Shown piece after piece: positions 45,947 to 56,820 of a stretch of 64,000 bases of DNA. Each line of letters starts with the position of its first letter. The first letter of the stretch is position 1. This DNA is from Morella rubra. Taxonomy: Eukaryota > Streptophyta > Magnoliopsida > Fagales > Myricaceae. A program made the position numbers and the translations under genes. The notes under the pieces are model-generated. The model was not told the origin of the DNA. It searched no databases and saw only the letters and a list, made by a program, of their open reading frames with translations. The DNA is taken from positions 3,050,707 through 3,114,706 of the forward strand of contig CM025855.1 of assembly GCA_003952965.2 (NCBI GenBank). The letters are read 5' to 3'.

Positions 45947-48853
45947 GTTTTGTCTTCTAGTTTGAAATTACTGACCGCTCGAATCGGAATGGTTTGTGAG
46001 TCCTATAATCGGAACGGTCAGTCAATATCGTTTAATGTACCGTGGCCAAATGGCCTTCCTCCATTGTTCACCATGAGTTTACAGAAAAAGAGAGATTAAT
46101 AAAAGAAAGACAAAATGAATTACTTCCGCATAAACTATCCTTCGTTTTTTTAGTTCGTCTTTAGGTTCAAACACATGCGTTATGTTTTGGTAAGAGCTTA
46201 AATAAAATAAGCTCGTCGTTTTTAGTTAATTGAGGGAGAACGGAAAACAGAATTCCAGCTGACAACGCGGTTAAGATCAACGTTGCGCATTGCAGATGGT
46301 GCTTGGAAGAACCCGCAAAACCAAACTCAAGACAAAACAAATATTTATATATGAGATATGATGCGTATCAGAATAGAGAATATATGAGAGAGAGGGGACT
46401 ACGCGCGCGACCGATTCAGCGAGGTTTTAAATCGATGGATTTCCATGGCAGGCATAGAATATTGCGTGACTGCGGGACACCTACGTACTGCCCCGGCACG
46501 GTGCTACAAGAGTGTTTTGGGTTAGTGCAAGCATTCCATACGTAACCAAATTAATCCATGCACGTTTAATCATGACTTGGTAAGAGGAAAAAAATTTATG
46601 ACACACGGCAGCCGCTGATCAGATGACATTTAAAATCTACTGGACATTATAGAGTTGGTCTGGTATTTGTCTAATTTATATGGGATGAGAGACTGGACAA
46701 ACCTTGAGATTAGTGGCGACATACTTAAATTGGCCTAAACACCCTTAAAAAAAAAAAAAAAAAAACTACCATGTAGTAAGCCATGTTTTTTTTTCCTAGA
46801 CAAAAAGAAGGTAACTTTTACTCTTAATTAAATGTGTATTTTTGTAAGTTGCTTGCTTATGATTTTCAGTTCAATTTTTAATATTATAAATTATTTTTAT
46901 CAATTACTGAGTTATCAACTGATATAGTCCTTCTATTAGGGAAACAAACGGATCTTTGATGAAAGGACCATTTTGTTAAAAAATATAAATTCAAAGACTA
47001 AAATTTGAAAAAAATGAAACCCAAGGACTAAAAAATAGAAGGAGGTAAAATTCAAAGACTAAATTGCTAAATTTTCTTATTTTTAAAAACTTATAAGTTA
47101 TTCTTGGTTGTCAAACAGTCAAAGGCTCAAGAATCCAAGATAATAGTACAACCATATATAATAATTGGTTAAACTGTTAGAAATAATACGCACTAAAAAT
47201 AATAGACAAACACACTTATAATATTTTTATTTTTTATATTATTTACCTTGCTATATATAAAATACTAAAATATTAATATAAACATAATTCATGTTGTGAA
47301 AATTATTCTCAATTGATTTTCTTGGCTTCAGAATATATAGTACTGCATATTTATATTGGTTTAAAATCGTAATTTATAAAAAAAAAATTATTTATTCAGT
47401 TAGTATATTAAGTATCAAGATGCTCTAAAAAGAGAGAGTTTAAAGAGACTCAATGAAAGGAGGAAATTCTCATATTAATTTTTTAAAACATGTATGTTTT
47501 ACTTTCAGAACTTTTCACGATTAAAATTATCAATTTTTGAATATTTGAACTGAATCTTAAATTTTTTTGATCCTATTTAAATGGGTATTTTAGATCTCTC
47601 AAAAAAAAAAAATGATAGGTTATTGTTATATATTCAAGGCAAAAATGTTTATTTCAAATTTATTGGAGGCCGAATGAAATTTTATTTGAGAGGAGAGTTT
47701 TTCAAATTTTGTGAAAATCCGATAAGTTTTCTTGAATATTGGCATAGGGCAAAAGGAAGCTGAAGGGGTAATTTTTCAAAAAATAAAAATAAATAAAAAA
47801 ACATGAAAAAGACCAAAGGCCACCCATAATTTGGGTCTATTTTAAAAGAATACACAATAAATCTCATTGAAAAAATCAAAAGAATGAATTTTGTTTTCAT
47901 TTTTAAGTAATAATTAAAATCATGTACACGTGTGAAAATAAGAAAACAAATGGCGAAATTTAGTAAGGGAGCAGGATTTCAGGCGGGCAGAAGTTTGTTT
48001 AGGGAGGGAGGGGGGATTGGGGGCTAGCCCCTTGAAAACCAGGGGAGTTTTTAAAACTTTTGGTGGGCAATGGCCCCTGCCGCCGTCTCCGCCCCTGTTT
48101 GTAAGCAATATGAGCGGACGGACGACAGAGCTTCCTAAATCCCAAGCGATCTGCTTGTGGCCTCTATTCCAAGCGCTATCCATCGGGTTCCATAAAGTTA
48201 GCCATGTGTTCCACGAGTGCAAGTGGTGCATCAAACATGTGATAGTACTGAAAAGTAATATTGTATCTAGTCTAGCAACGCCAAGAAGATAGATATCAAC
48301 AAGGATATGAAAACATTAGGCCTCAAGCTGCTGCTTACTCTTTTCTTCCCCACCACAGAGATTCCATCTGAATTGAAGTAGAACTAGTCACTGTCATAAA
48401 CTTACGTACCTAGTCCCACTAATTCGAAAACTGCACGTTGAACTCCAGGAATAATCAAATACTTTCAGAGATATGAACCCGAAGTGGACCTAAATATCAC
48501 GTCAAGCTTAGACAATACAAAGTTAACACTCTGGTTTCTTCATCTGTTTATTCCGGGGGGGGAAGGAGCAATAGATTCAATTAACCGAGATTGAAAAGTT
48601 CAAATTTTCTTCCCACTGTGAATAGGTTTTAACTGAGTTAATTCGTAACAGAGAACTAAGTAAACCCAGCCTCTCCATGAAGGCACCTGCATGTATGGCA
48701 GCAGTCGAACCGCTGTGGTAGTCTCTGAGAAAATGAAACGTGGGGGGAACTGGGAAAGTTACACGCCCCTTCGTTTAAGCCTGGAAATTATTCTTCACGC
48801 AAAAAGCAAGAGTCTTCTGGCTGTAGAATTCATTAGTTAGGCCGTCCCAATCC
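45947..48853. other. Spacer between small genes 2 and 3
   Basis: Mostly AT-rich. A poly(A) run (about 46747-46765) and degenerate ORFs at 46303-46545 and 47581-47763 have no recognisable content. At 47985-48110 a purine-rich stretch (gggagggaggggggattggggg...caatggcccctgccgccgtctccgcccctg) resembles the GC-rich ends of decayed plant transposons. Confidence 0.4.
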
Positions 48854-48895
48854 CGAGTTAATACGGACAAGATTAACTATCTCCATAAAACAGAG
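48854..48895 (+). promoter_or_regulatory. Conserved promoter block of small gene 3
   Basis: GAGTTAATACGGACAAGATT followed by AACTATCTCCATAAAAC, 296 bp upstream of the ATG; aligns with the blocks before small genes 1 and 2. Confidence 0.65.
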
Positions 48896-49149
48896 TACTC
48901 ACCTAGAACACCACGGTCACGGTTCTTCATTCATGATATTTCTAGTCTCTTAACTCCCTCGGTTAGCTCCAACTCTCTGCCTCCCACTCTAAATACCTCC
49001 TCTCTCGAGCTCTTCCTTCCTCGTGGACCAGGCTCGAAGTACACCAAGGCTCTCTGTTTGCAGTCAAAACCTCACAGTTCCTCGCTAAAATTCTGAACCG
49101 TGAGCTCTCAGCACAGTTCTTTCTGTAATCGTTATCGGACTTCGCGACC

Positions 49150-49395
49150 ATGATGTCGATGTTCAGCACCGTTGATGCGCTCCGCGCCGAGTCCGAAGGC
49201 CAGAAGGTGAGGCTGTCGATGGGTCCAGCCAAAGAGCCGAAGCCGAAGCCGAATCCGATGGACAGAGAAGGGAATTCAACCAACCCCCAGCACGTCAACA
49301 GACCAAAGCGGCAACCGCAACAGCAACAGAGGAGGCCGACGTTCGCACCGGAGTTGGACGGTGTCCACGTTTTCGAAACCATAATACTTTACTGA
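49150..49395 (+). CDS. Small protein 3 (81 aa) with FAPELDG-x-H-x-FET C-terminus
   Basis: Single exon beginning MMSMFSTVDALRAESEGQKV, then MGPAKEPKPKPNP as in protein 1, a glutamine/arginine-rich stretch (RQPQQQQRRP), and FAPELDGVHVFETIILY at the end. The MGP-x-KEPKPKP core links it most closely to protein 1. A TATA-like CTAAATA and the conserved upstream block are present. It lies about 400 bp before a LINE, so its 3' flank is short but not visibly disrupted. Confidence 0.8.
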   Translation: MMSMFSTVDALRAESEGQKVRLSMGPAKEPKPKPNPMDREGNSTNPQHVNRPKRQPQQQQRRPTFAPELDGVHVFETIILY

Positions 49396-49790
49396 GTTTG
49401 TGTTTTTTGTTTGAAGGTGTTAACAGTCGAATTTTACCCTTTTGTTCGGTCGGTCCATAACGGTCCTCCCTCTTTCATGCAATTTCATACAACAGAGATT
49501 AATAAAAACATAATTCTCGAAACTTTTGTATTAGATATATGTGAGGCCAGAACAAGTGACTTTTCTCTTTTTTCCTGTTTTCTTTCTTCTTTTTCCTCCT
49601 TATTCCTACGTTCTAAAGTTTCTCAGACCTTAAAGGGTCAACGAAATTTCATCTCCATTGATGATGTTTAGCGGACAACAGAGCTCCAAGCTACCCACCG
49701 ATTACAAAAAGTAAGCCATGTGTTTTGTGTGCCCTTAGTCAGCATCATGTACATATATGATTGGCGAAAAGTGATATGGAAATCTTCGCC
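49396..49790. other. 3' flank of small gene 3
   Basis: T-rich sequence with no gene; the truncated LINE begins somewhere near 49790. I could not define a target duplication for the LINE. Confidence 0.45.
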
Positions 49791-49822
49791 AAAAACGAAA
49801 GCATCAGTCCGCAAGTTGCTTA

Positions 49823-51730
49823 TTGTTGGTTCATCATCTCCCAAGAACCTCTTCTGATCACTGCCCCATTTTGTTGTCTAAGCAAGGGAGTATTTTTAGA
49901 GGTCCTAAGCCGTTCCGCTTCGAACAGTTTTGGCATAAAGAAGCCTCATGTGGACAGATCATTAAGCAAGCTTGGTTTCATCGGGTAGTGGGTTCTTCGG
50001 CTTATCAGCTCTGTCGTAAATTGGGCTGTACGAAATTAGCTCTCCAGAAGTGGAATAGGGACATCGTGGGGTTTCGTCCTCACAAAATTCGTTCTTTGCA
50101 CCAGCAACTTTCGGATCTCGAAGGCCAACCCACTTCCGAAGAGATTGAAGAGACTTTGTTCTCTGTTCGGGCTACCCTTCAGAAGGTACTGAAGCAGGAA
50201 GAAGACTTGTGGAAGTCTAAATCCCGTGTCCAATGGCTCATGACTTCTGACATGAATAACAAATTCTTCCATTTATCCACCGTGATTCGACGACGCGGTA
50301 ATGATATTGTTCTCCTTCAGGACTCCATGGGTTGCTGGCATTCGGATAGGTTGGAGGTTGGTAATTTTTTGGTTGATCATTTCATGACTCTTTACAACTC
50401 CTCTAACCCGATTATGTCACCTGTTATTTTTGAAGTATTCACTCCACTGGTTTCGGATTCAGAGAACCTGTTTCTTTGTAAAAAGCCGGATGAAAGTGAG
50501 ATCTTGGGGGTGGTGAAACAACTTGGTGGCTCTAAGGCCCCGGTCCCGATGGCATGACAGCTTCATTTTATCAACATTATTGGAAGGTGGTGGCTAAATC
50601 TGTTACTCTTATGATCTGGAAATTTTTTGACTCTGGCTTTATGTTGAAACAGCTCAATTTCACGTACCTTGCTTTACTTCCTAAGCTTACTAATCCAACC
50701 AAAGTGGCTCAATTTCGTCCCATAGCTTTGTGTAATGTATGCTATAAGATCATTGCTAAACTGTTGGCCAATCGTCTTAAGACCTTATTACCGAAGCTTA
50801 TCTCTTCTGTGCAATCTGCTTTTGTTCCTGGAAGACCCTTCCAGGATAACTCGATTTGCGCTTCGGAGGTGATTCACTCTATGAAACGGAAGACAGGTAG
50901 AAGTGGGTTGATAGCTCTTAAGATGGACATGGCACAGGCGTATGACAGACTTGAGTGGAATTCCATACTTTTTGCTTTGCAATGTTTTGGGTTTAGTCCG
51001 ACGTGGATCCAATTGATTCGTCAATGCATCTCAACGGTATCCTATTCGCTTTTACTGAATGGCAGTCCGTTTGGACGTTTCACTCCGTCCAGAGGCTTGC
51101 GCCAGGGCGACCCCTTATCTCCTTTTCTCTTCATTTTGACTTCGGAAGCTTTGTCACGTTTGTTCCTCAAAGCTGAGCGGTTAGGTCTCATCCATGGGAT
51201 TAAAGCTTCTCGTCGATCCCCTGCGATCACCCACCTATCTTTTGCTGATGATCTATTGGTACTCTGTAGGGCCAATTTACGGGAAGCACATGAGGTGGAT
51301 TCTTTACTCAAGGTTTACTGTGACTGGTCAGGCCAATCTATCAACAACCATAAATTTTCAATTTATTTCAGCCCGAATACATTCTTGGAGGTACAGTCGG
51401 CTATTTCTCGTGCCCTAATGCTACCGAAGATGAAGAAGACTAGTAAGTACTTGGGTATGCCTCTGTTCTGGGGTCGCGATAAATCTAAACACTTTTAGGT
51501 GGTTAAGGACAGGATTCAATCAAAATTAGCAGGATGGAAAAGCAAAGCACTTTCACAGGTTGGGCGTACAACTCTGATAAAATCTGTGGCCACCGCTCTT
51601 CCACAATATTACATGCAATCTTTGCATTTTCCTGTTGGTTGGTGTAGTCAAGTGGACAAGTTTCTGAAGGATTTTTGGTGGGGTTTTCCATCCTCCAAAA
51701 ATCGCAACTATACTCCAAAGGCTTGGCTGG
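49823..51730 (+). pseudogene. LINE reverse transcriptase part
   Basis: Open segments 49823-50557, 50554-51498 and 51499-51730 encode the end of the endonuclease and a non-LTR RT with FRPIALCNVCYKIIAK, QSAFVPGRPF, LKMDMAQAYDRLEW, GLRQGDPLSPFLF and the active-site FADDLLVL. A missing base near 50550 shifts the frame. A TAG at 51496-51498 interrupts RT-to-connection sequence (HF*VVKDRIQ), probably from CAG. The enzyme would have copied LINE RNA at the target site; this copy is dead. Confidence 0.88.
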
Positions 51731-51731
51731 T

Positions 51732-52134
51732 TGTGAGAATTGGATGAGGAATGAAAAAGATAAGCCACAATTCTGTTGAGAAAACGATGGCGTGAAACAA
51801 GGAGATTGTGAGAGTTTGAATATTTCAAATATGCTATCAAAACTTAGTTACAGAGGAACCCGAGAGCATTATTTATACAGGCCAAGAAAGACTAAAATAA
51901 ACTTAGCTAAGAAAAATGGCGGTAGCTAACAAACAAGATAAGAGAGATCAAAACAAATCCCTATACAAGTGGTCTAACAGAAGCATAGAGAAAATCAAGG
52001 AGGATGACGTGTGGGCACTGTCTTTCCATAAATGGCAGTTACATTTCCAAGAGCTGCAGTGAGTGTGCCATAGGTTGAGGACTATGGGGCGGATTATCTG
52101 CTGACTCATCTCTCAATTTCCTTGAATCTTGAGA
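51732..52134 (-). repeat. 3' LTR (left) of copia element 2
   Basis: Nearly identical to 56821-57224. The polypurine tract complement CTCCCCCTC (52135-52143) directly follows. Confidence 0.94.
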
Positions 52135-52464
52135 CTCCCCCTCAAGGTGGACGCACAAATTAAGTGTGTTCATCTTGGACAGTAGAAAATGAAAGGCAGC
52201 CGTAGGTAGAGCCTTTGTCAGAATATCTGCAATCTGCAACTTTGAACTCACATGTACTGGTGCAATGGTTCCAGCAAGCACTTTTTCTCTAACAAAATGA
52301 CAATCCAGCTCAATGTGCTTTGTTCTTTCATGGAACATTGGATTTTTGGTGAGATGTAGAGCTGCTTGGTTATCACAATATAGGAGGGCAGGTCTCGGAT
52401 GACTTGTGTTAAAATCTTGTAGTAGATTCATCAGCCATACAATCTCACAGCTGGTATTGGCCAA
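52039..52464 (-). pseudogene. copia element 2 RNase H C-terminal part
   Basis: The minus strand reads [44 protein letters not shown] and [10 protein letters not shown], the C-terminal RNase H of RE1-like copia elements, and runs into the LTR. It is out of frame with the main polyprotein, and about 100 residues of the expected RT-RNase H connection are missing or scrambled between 52465 and 52675. Confidence 0.85.
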
Positions 52465-52675
52465 TGCACGATATTCAGCTTCGGCAGAGGACCTAGATAT
52501 GGTGGTTTGTTTTTGATTTCCAGCTAATCAAAGAATCTCCTAAGAAGATGCAAAAACCAGGGTAGAATGGCAAGCAGCCCAAGTGCTCGCCCAGAAGTGG
52601 TTCAGACAGAAGAATATAGGAGACCTTGGGGATCCTGAGATGGTCTCAGACCCAGATAGGCTTCAGCTTGACCTG

Positions 52676-52765
52676 ATGGATTTGTGAAGGTCGATCCATA
52701 AATTGACTCAAGATGTTAACATGAATTTGTGAAGGTCGATCCATAAATTGACTCAAGATGTTAAC
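52676..52765 (-). repeat. 45-bp tandem duplication inside copia element 2 pol
   Basis: 52676-52720 and 52721-52765 are adjacent near-identical 45-bp units coding for VNILSQFMDRPSQIH twice. It lies just downstream of the frame loss at about 52795 and beside the deleted RNase H segment. Confidence 0.88.
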
Positions 52766-55700
52766 AGAATATGTGATATCGGTCTTGTAATGGACAAATA
52801 AATCAACCTTCCAACCAACCTCCTATAACCTGTAATGTCAATGAGAGGATCTGCTGCCAAATGAGAAAGTTTATGATTTGGTTCCATTGGTGTGCTGATA
52901 GGCTTGCATCCTAGCATACCAGCATCCTTTAAAATCTCAAGAGTGTACTTCCTTTGATTCAAATGAATTCCTTTTTCTGATCTTGCTATTTCTAAGCCAA
53001 GGAAATACTTTAGATTGCCAAGATCTTTGATCTTAAATTGGCTGTGCAGATATGTCTTGATGGAGTCAATTGTTTTGATATCATTGCTTCCAATGAGAAT
53101 GTCATCAACATACACTAATAATGCAATAAACTGGCCATCATGGATCTTTGTAAACAAAGAGTAATCTGACCTGGATTGTTGGAAACCAATGCCAATGAGA
53201 GATGCAGAAAATTTTGAGTGCCATTGCCTTGAGGCTTGCTTAAGGCCATAAATGGATTTGTGCAGCCTACAAACTAAATTTTGATTTGTAATTGACTCCC
53301 CCTTAGGCTGAAATCCCGGAGGTAAATCCATGTAGATCTCCTCTTCTAGATCCCCATGGAGAAACGCATTGTGAACATCCAATTGGTTCAAATGCCAATT
53401 GTGAAGTGCTGCCAAAGCAAGGAAGACACGAACAGTAGTAAGCTTTGCAACCGGACTAAAGGTTTCATGGAAGTCAAATCCCTCTCGTTGAGTGTAGCCC
53501 TTGGCTACCAACCGGGCCTTGTGCCTTTCTATAGAACCATCGGAGTGCAATTTGGTCTTGTAGACATATCTACAGCCAATTGCTTTCTTTCCTTTTGGAA
53601 GAGTAGTGATTGTCCAAGTGTTGTTGGCTTCCAAGGCATTTAACTCATCTGCCATGGCTTTGATCCAATGCTCAGAGAGAACAGCCTCTGCATAGGTGGT
53701 AGGGTCTCGGGTAGAAGAGAGGGAGAGTGTATAGGCCTTGTGAGAAGGAGAGAAATGAGTGTATGAGAGGTAATGCGCAAGTGGATGAGCAGTGGAGTGA
53801 GGAGGTGACGATGAAGATGCTGAATTGCAGTGATAATCAAGGAGATAGTTAGGTGGGTTTCTGACCCTATCTGATCTTCTTAAGGGTGGAGGGGATGGTG
53901 AATGTGGTGGTAAAGGAGAAAATGAGGGTAAGGTGGTGGAAGGAAGAGGATCAGAAGGAAGGGAAGAAGTGTCAGTTAAAGAGGCAAGATCAGGGGAATG
54001 AGGTGAGAGTGGATCTCTGTCATTGAAAGAGGGAAAGGAAGATGAGGGAAGGGGAGTTTGGAAGTCTACATCCGAAGGGAGTGGAGGTAGAATGGAGTCT
54101 GGAGATGGAGCAGATGTGGAATTGTAGTGATGATGCTGGAAAGGAAAATAAGTTTCATGGAAAATGATGTCTCTTGAGATGCTATACTTGTAACTGTCCA
54201 GATCATAAACCTTGTACCCCTTAACCCCTGGTGGATATCCTACGAACACACACCTCCTAGCTCTTGGATCTAGCTTGGTTTGATTGTGTTTGAGAGTGGA
54301 GACAAAACATAAGCAACCAAAGACTCTTAAATGTGAATATGAAGGAGGAGCTGAAAAGAAAAGCTCATAAGGTGACCGATTGTTGAGCACAGGAGTGGGG
54401 ATCCTATTTATCAAGTGAACTGCTGTTAGGACAGCATCTCCCCAAAACTTGGTTGGGAGAGAGGCTTGGAACAGCAATGCTCGAGTAGTGGAAAGGAGGT
54501 GTTGATGCTTCCTTTCAACTACCCCATTTTGCTGAGGGGTATAAATGAATGTCTTTTGATGAAGGATTCCATTTGTATTATAAAATTCTTGCATCAAAAA
54601 CTCTGTTCCATTATCAGATCTGATTTGTTTTACCTTGAGATTGTATTGAGTTTGTGTCATTTGGATGAAGGACTGCAAGAGGCTTCGAGTTTCAGATTTA
54701 AACTTCATCAAAAAAATCCATGTCATTCGGCTATAGTCATCTACTATAGTGAGGAAATATTGATGTCCTTGAGGTGTGGCTTGTGAATATGGTCCCCAAA
54801 TGTCACAATGGATTAACTCAAAAGAAGAAGAAGTGGAAGAAACACTACGAGGAAAGGGATTTCTTTTCTGTTTTGCAAAATGACAGACATTACATTGATT
54901 GAAATCAGTACATTTTACATCTGAGGCATGAGAAGAAATCAAATTTAGCCTCTGATTTGATACATGCCCTAGTCTAAAATGCCATAAATGAAAATCTTGA
55001 CTTGCTGAAACTTGTTGGACCCGAGACAAATGGCTGGGATCAGAATTAGTGGCTGCTGAACTTTGATTGACAAAGGAACTTCCTAGTGAATTGGAATCAA
55101 GGATGTAGAGTCCCTCTCGTACTCTAGCAACTCCAATCATTGTCCATGTAGCTAGGTCCCGAATGAGACACTGTTTTTGAGAGAAAATGAGACACAAAGA
55201 AGATTTTTGAGTTAATTTGCTGACCGAGAGAAGATTAAATGTAAAAGATGGTATACATAGTACTCCATGAAGGGTTAAGGTGTTACTGATCTGGACAGTG
55301 CCTATGTGAGTGACTTGTGCTTTTTCTCCATTTGGCATCTGTACATAAGCTTGAGAAGTGGTTGTGATGGAGGAGAAGAGAGTGGTGGAGCAGACCATGT
55401 GATCTGTAGCTCCAGTATCCACTATCCATGTGATGTGTTTTGGTTTTTGTGAAATGCAAGTGGTCGTGGATGCAAAATGGTGATCATGTTCAAAGGAAAC
55501 GATAGGAGTTTTAAATGAAGGTGAGTGGTAGGTGATCATACCTGCCATGTAGGAGCTATGAGTGGAAGGGTGAGGTTGTAGGGCATTTTTTGCTTTTCCC
55601 GAGTCCTCTATGCTGAGCTGTGATGTCTGAGAATTGGCCAAGAGCATGAGCTGTTGGATCTGAGCTTGACTCAAAGCTACTTGAGCTGGTTCTGCTACAC

Positions 55701-56433
55701 TGGTGGTTTGATTTGCTGAGTGATTGTTTCTTTGTTTGGTCTTTGTGAACTTGAAATCAGGAGGGAATCCAATCAACCGGTAGCATTTATCCTTAGTATG
55801 TCCAATTTTTCCACAGTTGTAACAAGTGAGGTCAGACTTATCTTTCTTCTTGGTCTGATTGTGAGATGCCGCCAAAGCACAAGATTCTGCTACAGGAAAA
55901 ATTGCAACCCGAGCCTGCCTCTGTCTCTCCTCTTGTAGTACAAGTGAAAAAGTCTTATCAAGTGAGGGCATGGGGCTCATAATGATGATTTGACCTCGAA
56001 TGCCATCATATGTCTCATTTAAGCCCATAAGGAACTTAAAGACATAGTCTGTTTGTTCCCTCTCTCCAACAGAACCGAGTGCATCACAAGTGCATAAACC
56101 ACATGAACAGTTTGGTGATGGTCGATAGTTGTGTATCTCTTCCCATACTGCATTTAGTTGAGTAAAATACTCATTTACAGATTGAGTTCCTTGTACGATA
56201 GTCCCAAGTTGATGCTGAAGTTGATAAATGTGAGCATTGTCAGGTTGTGCAAACCTGTCTTTGAGTTTGTCCCATACTTTCTTGGCATCACCTATGAAGC
56301 AAACATTTGATGATATCTCCCGGGAGATGGAGTGAAGGATCCAAGAGAGGATGACATTATTACATCTGACCCATGGCCCATAAAGATTACTGCTTCCAGT
56401 AGGAGTGGTGATGCTTCCATCGAGAAAGCCCAA
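52753..56433 (-). CDS. copia element 2 Gag-Pol polyprotein (RE1-like), 3' end disrupted
   Basis: A 1226-residue open frame. Gag with VWDKLKDRFAQ and a CCHC knuckle CYNCGKIGHTKDKC; protease WIVDTGATDHMV; integrase with HFRLGHVSNQRL, CNVCHFAKQ, HCDIWGP, RSDNGTEF and TPQQNGVVERKHQH; a proline/serine-rich spacer; RT with CRYVYKTKLHSDGSIERHKA and active site YVDDILIGS. The frame is open upstream of the first Met into the typical copia gag start (NSPYFLHHSDG), so the natural start is further upstream (about 56600) and itself shifted. It ends prematurely at ITRP-ISHILLTS because one base is missing near 52795. The encoded enzymes would reverse-transcribe and integrate the element; the RNase H loss makes this copy dependent on others. 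Confidence 0.9.
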   Translation of the reverse strand: MGFLDGSITTPTGSSNLYGPWVRCNNVILSWILHSISREISSNVCFIGDAKKVWDKLKDRFAQPDNAHIYQLQHQLGTIVQGTQSVNEYFTQLNAVWEEIHNYRPSPNCSCGLCTCDALGSVGEREQTDYVFKFLMGLNETYDGIRGQIIIMSPMPSLDKTFSLVLQEERQRQARVAIFPVAESCALAASHNQTKKKDKSDLTCYNCGKIGHTKDKCYRLIGFPPDFKFTKTKQRNNHSANQTTSVAEPAQVALSQAQIQQLMLLANSQTSQLSIEDSGKAKNALQPHPSTHSSYMAGMITYHSPSFKTPIVSFEHDHHFASTTTCISQKPKHITWIVDTGATDHMVCSTTLFSSITTTSQAYVQMPNGEKAQVTHIGTVQISNTLTLHGVLCIPSFTFNLLSVSKLTQKSSLCLIFSQKQCLIRDLATWTMIGVARVREGLYILDSNSLGSSFVNQSSAATNSDPSHLSRVQQVSASQDFHLWHFRLGHVSNQRLNLISSHASDVKCTDFNQCNVCHFAKQKRNPFPRSVSSTSSSFELIHCDIWGPYSQATPQGHQYFLTIVDDYSRMTWIFLMKFKSETRSLLQSFIQMTQTQYNLKVKQIRSDNGTEFLMQEFYNTNGILHQKTFIYTPQQNGVVERKHQHLLSTTRALLFQASLPTKFWGDAVLTAVHLINRIPTPVLNNRSPYELFFSAPPSYSHLRVFGCLCFVSTLKHNQTKLDPRARRCVFVGYPPGVKGYKVYDLDSYKYSISRDIIFHETYFPFQHHHYNSTSAPSPDSILPPLPSDVDFQTPLPSSSFPSFNDRDPLSPHSPDLASLTDTSSLPSDPLPSTTLPSFSPLPPHSPSPPPLRRSDRVRNPPNYLLDYHCNSASSSSPPHSTAHPLAHYLSYTHFSPSHKAYTLSLSSTRDPTTYAEAVLSEHWIKAMADELNALEANNTWTITTLPKGKKAIGCRYVYKTKLHSDGSIERHKARLVAKGYTQREGFDFHETFSPVAKLTTVRVFLALAALHNWHLNQLDVHNAFLHGDLEEEIYMDLPPGFQPKGESITNQNLVCRLHKSIYGLKQASRQWHSKFSASLIGIGFQQSRSDYSLFTKIHDGQFIALLVYVDDILIGSNDIKTIDSIKTYLHSQFKIKDLGNLKYFLGLEIARSEKGIHLNQRKYTLEILKDAGMLGCKPISTPMEPNHKLSHLAADPLIDITGYRRLVGRLIYLSITRPISHILLTS

Positions 56434-56691
56434 TTTATTCTTAACAGAGAGAGCAAGAGTGAAAGATCGACTCCATGATAGATAGTTGGGGCCAGATAAA
56501 GGTGGAGTAATGACAATAGTATTTATGCCATCAGAATGGTGAAGGAAATATGGGCTGTTGGGGTCTTCAGATGGTGAGAGATTTCTGGCAAAAGGATTAA
56601 GATACTTTCATCTGTAGACATGATGAAACTTGATGAGAGTTGACAGTGGAAATCAAAAGGATTAAGCTCTGATACTTTCATCTGTAGAAAC

Positions 56692-56745
56692 ATTGTGAGA
56701 GTTTGAATATTTCAAATATGACTTAGTTACAGAGGAACCCGAGAG
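56692..56745 (-). repeat. Partial LTR copy in the leader of copia element 2
   Basis: ATTGTGAGAGTTTGAATATT and following bases through GAGGAACCCGAGAG duplicate LTR sequence at about 56894-56955, lacking nine internal bases (CTATCAAAA). Next to it, two versions of AAAAGGATTAAG-n-ATACTTTCATCTGTAGA occur (56595-56627, 56655-56690), one with an extra CTCTG. Confidence 0.8.
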
Positions 56746-56808
56746 TATGACAGTAGCGGAAGGAAATCAGAATGAGGAAGGTGAGCAAAAGAACAGGTCA
56801 ACGATCAA

Positions 56809-56820
56809 GCTCTGATACCA
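56809..56820 (-). promoter_or_regulatory. Primer binding site of copia element 2
   Basis: The plus strand GCTCTGATACCA is the exact complement of TGGTATCAGAGC, the consensus initiator tRNA-Met primer site, immediately inside the right LTR. Confidence 0.93.

Noticed and set aside
46303..46545. 80-codon plus-strand ORF after small gene 2
   Set aside because: No similarity to the small gene family or anything known to me; the start context and flanks look random.
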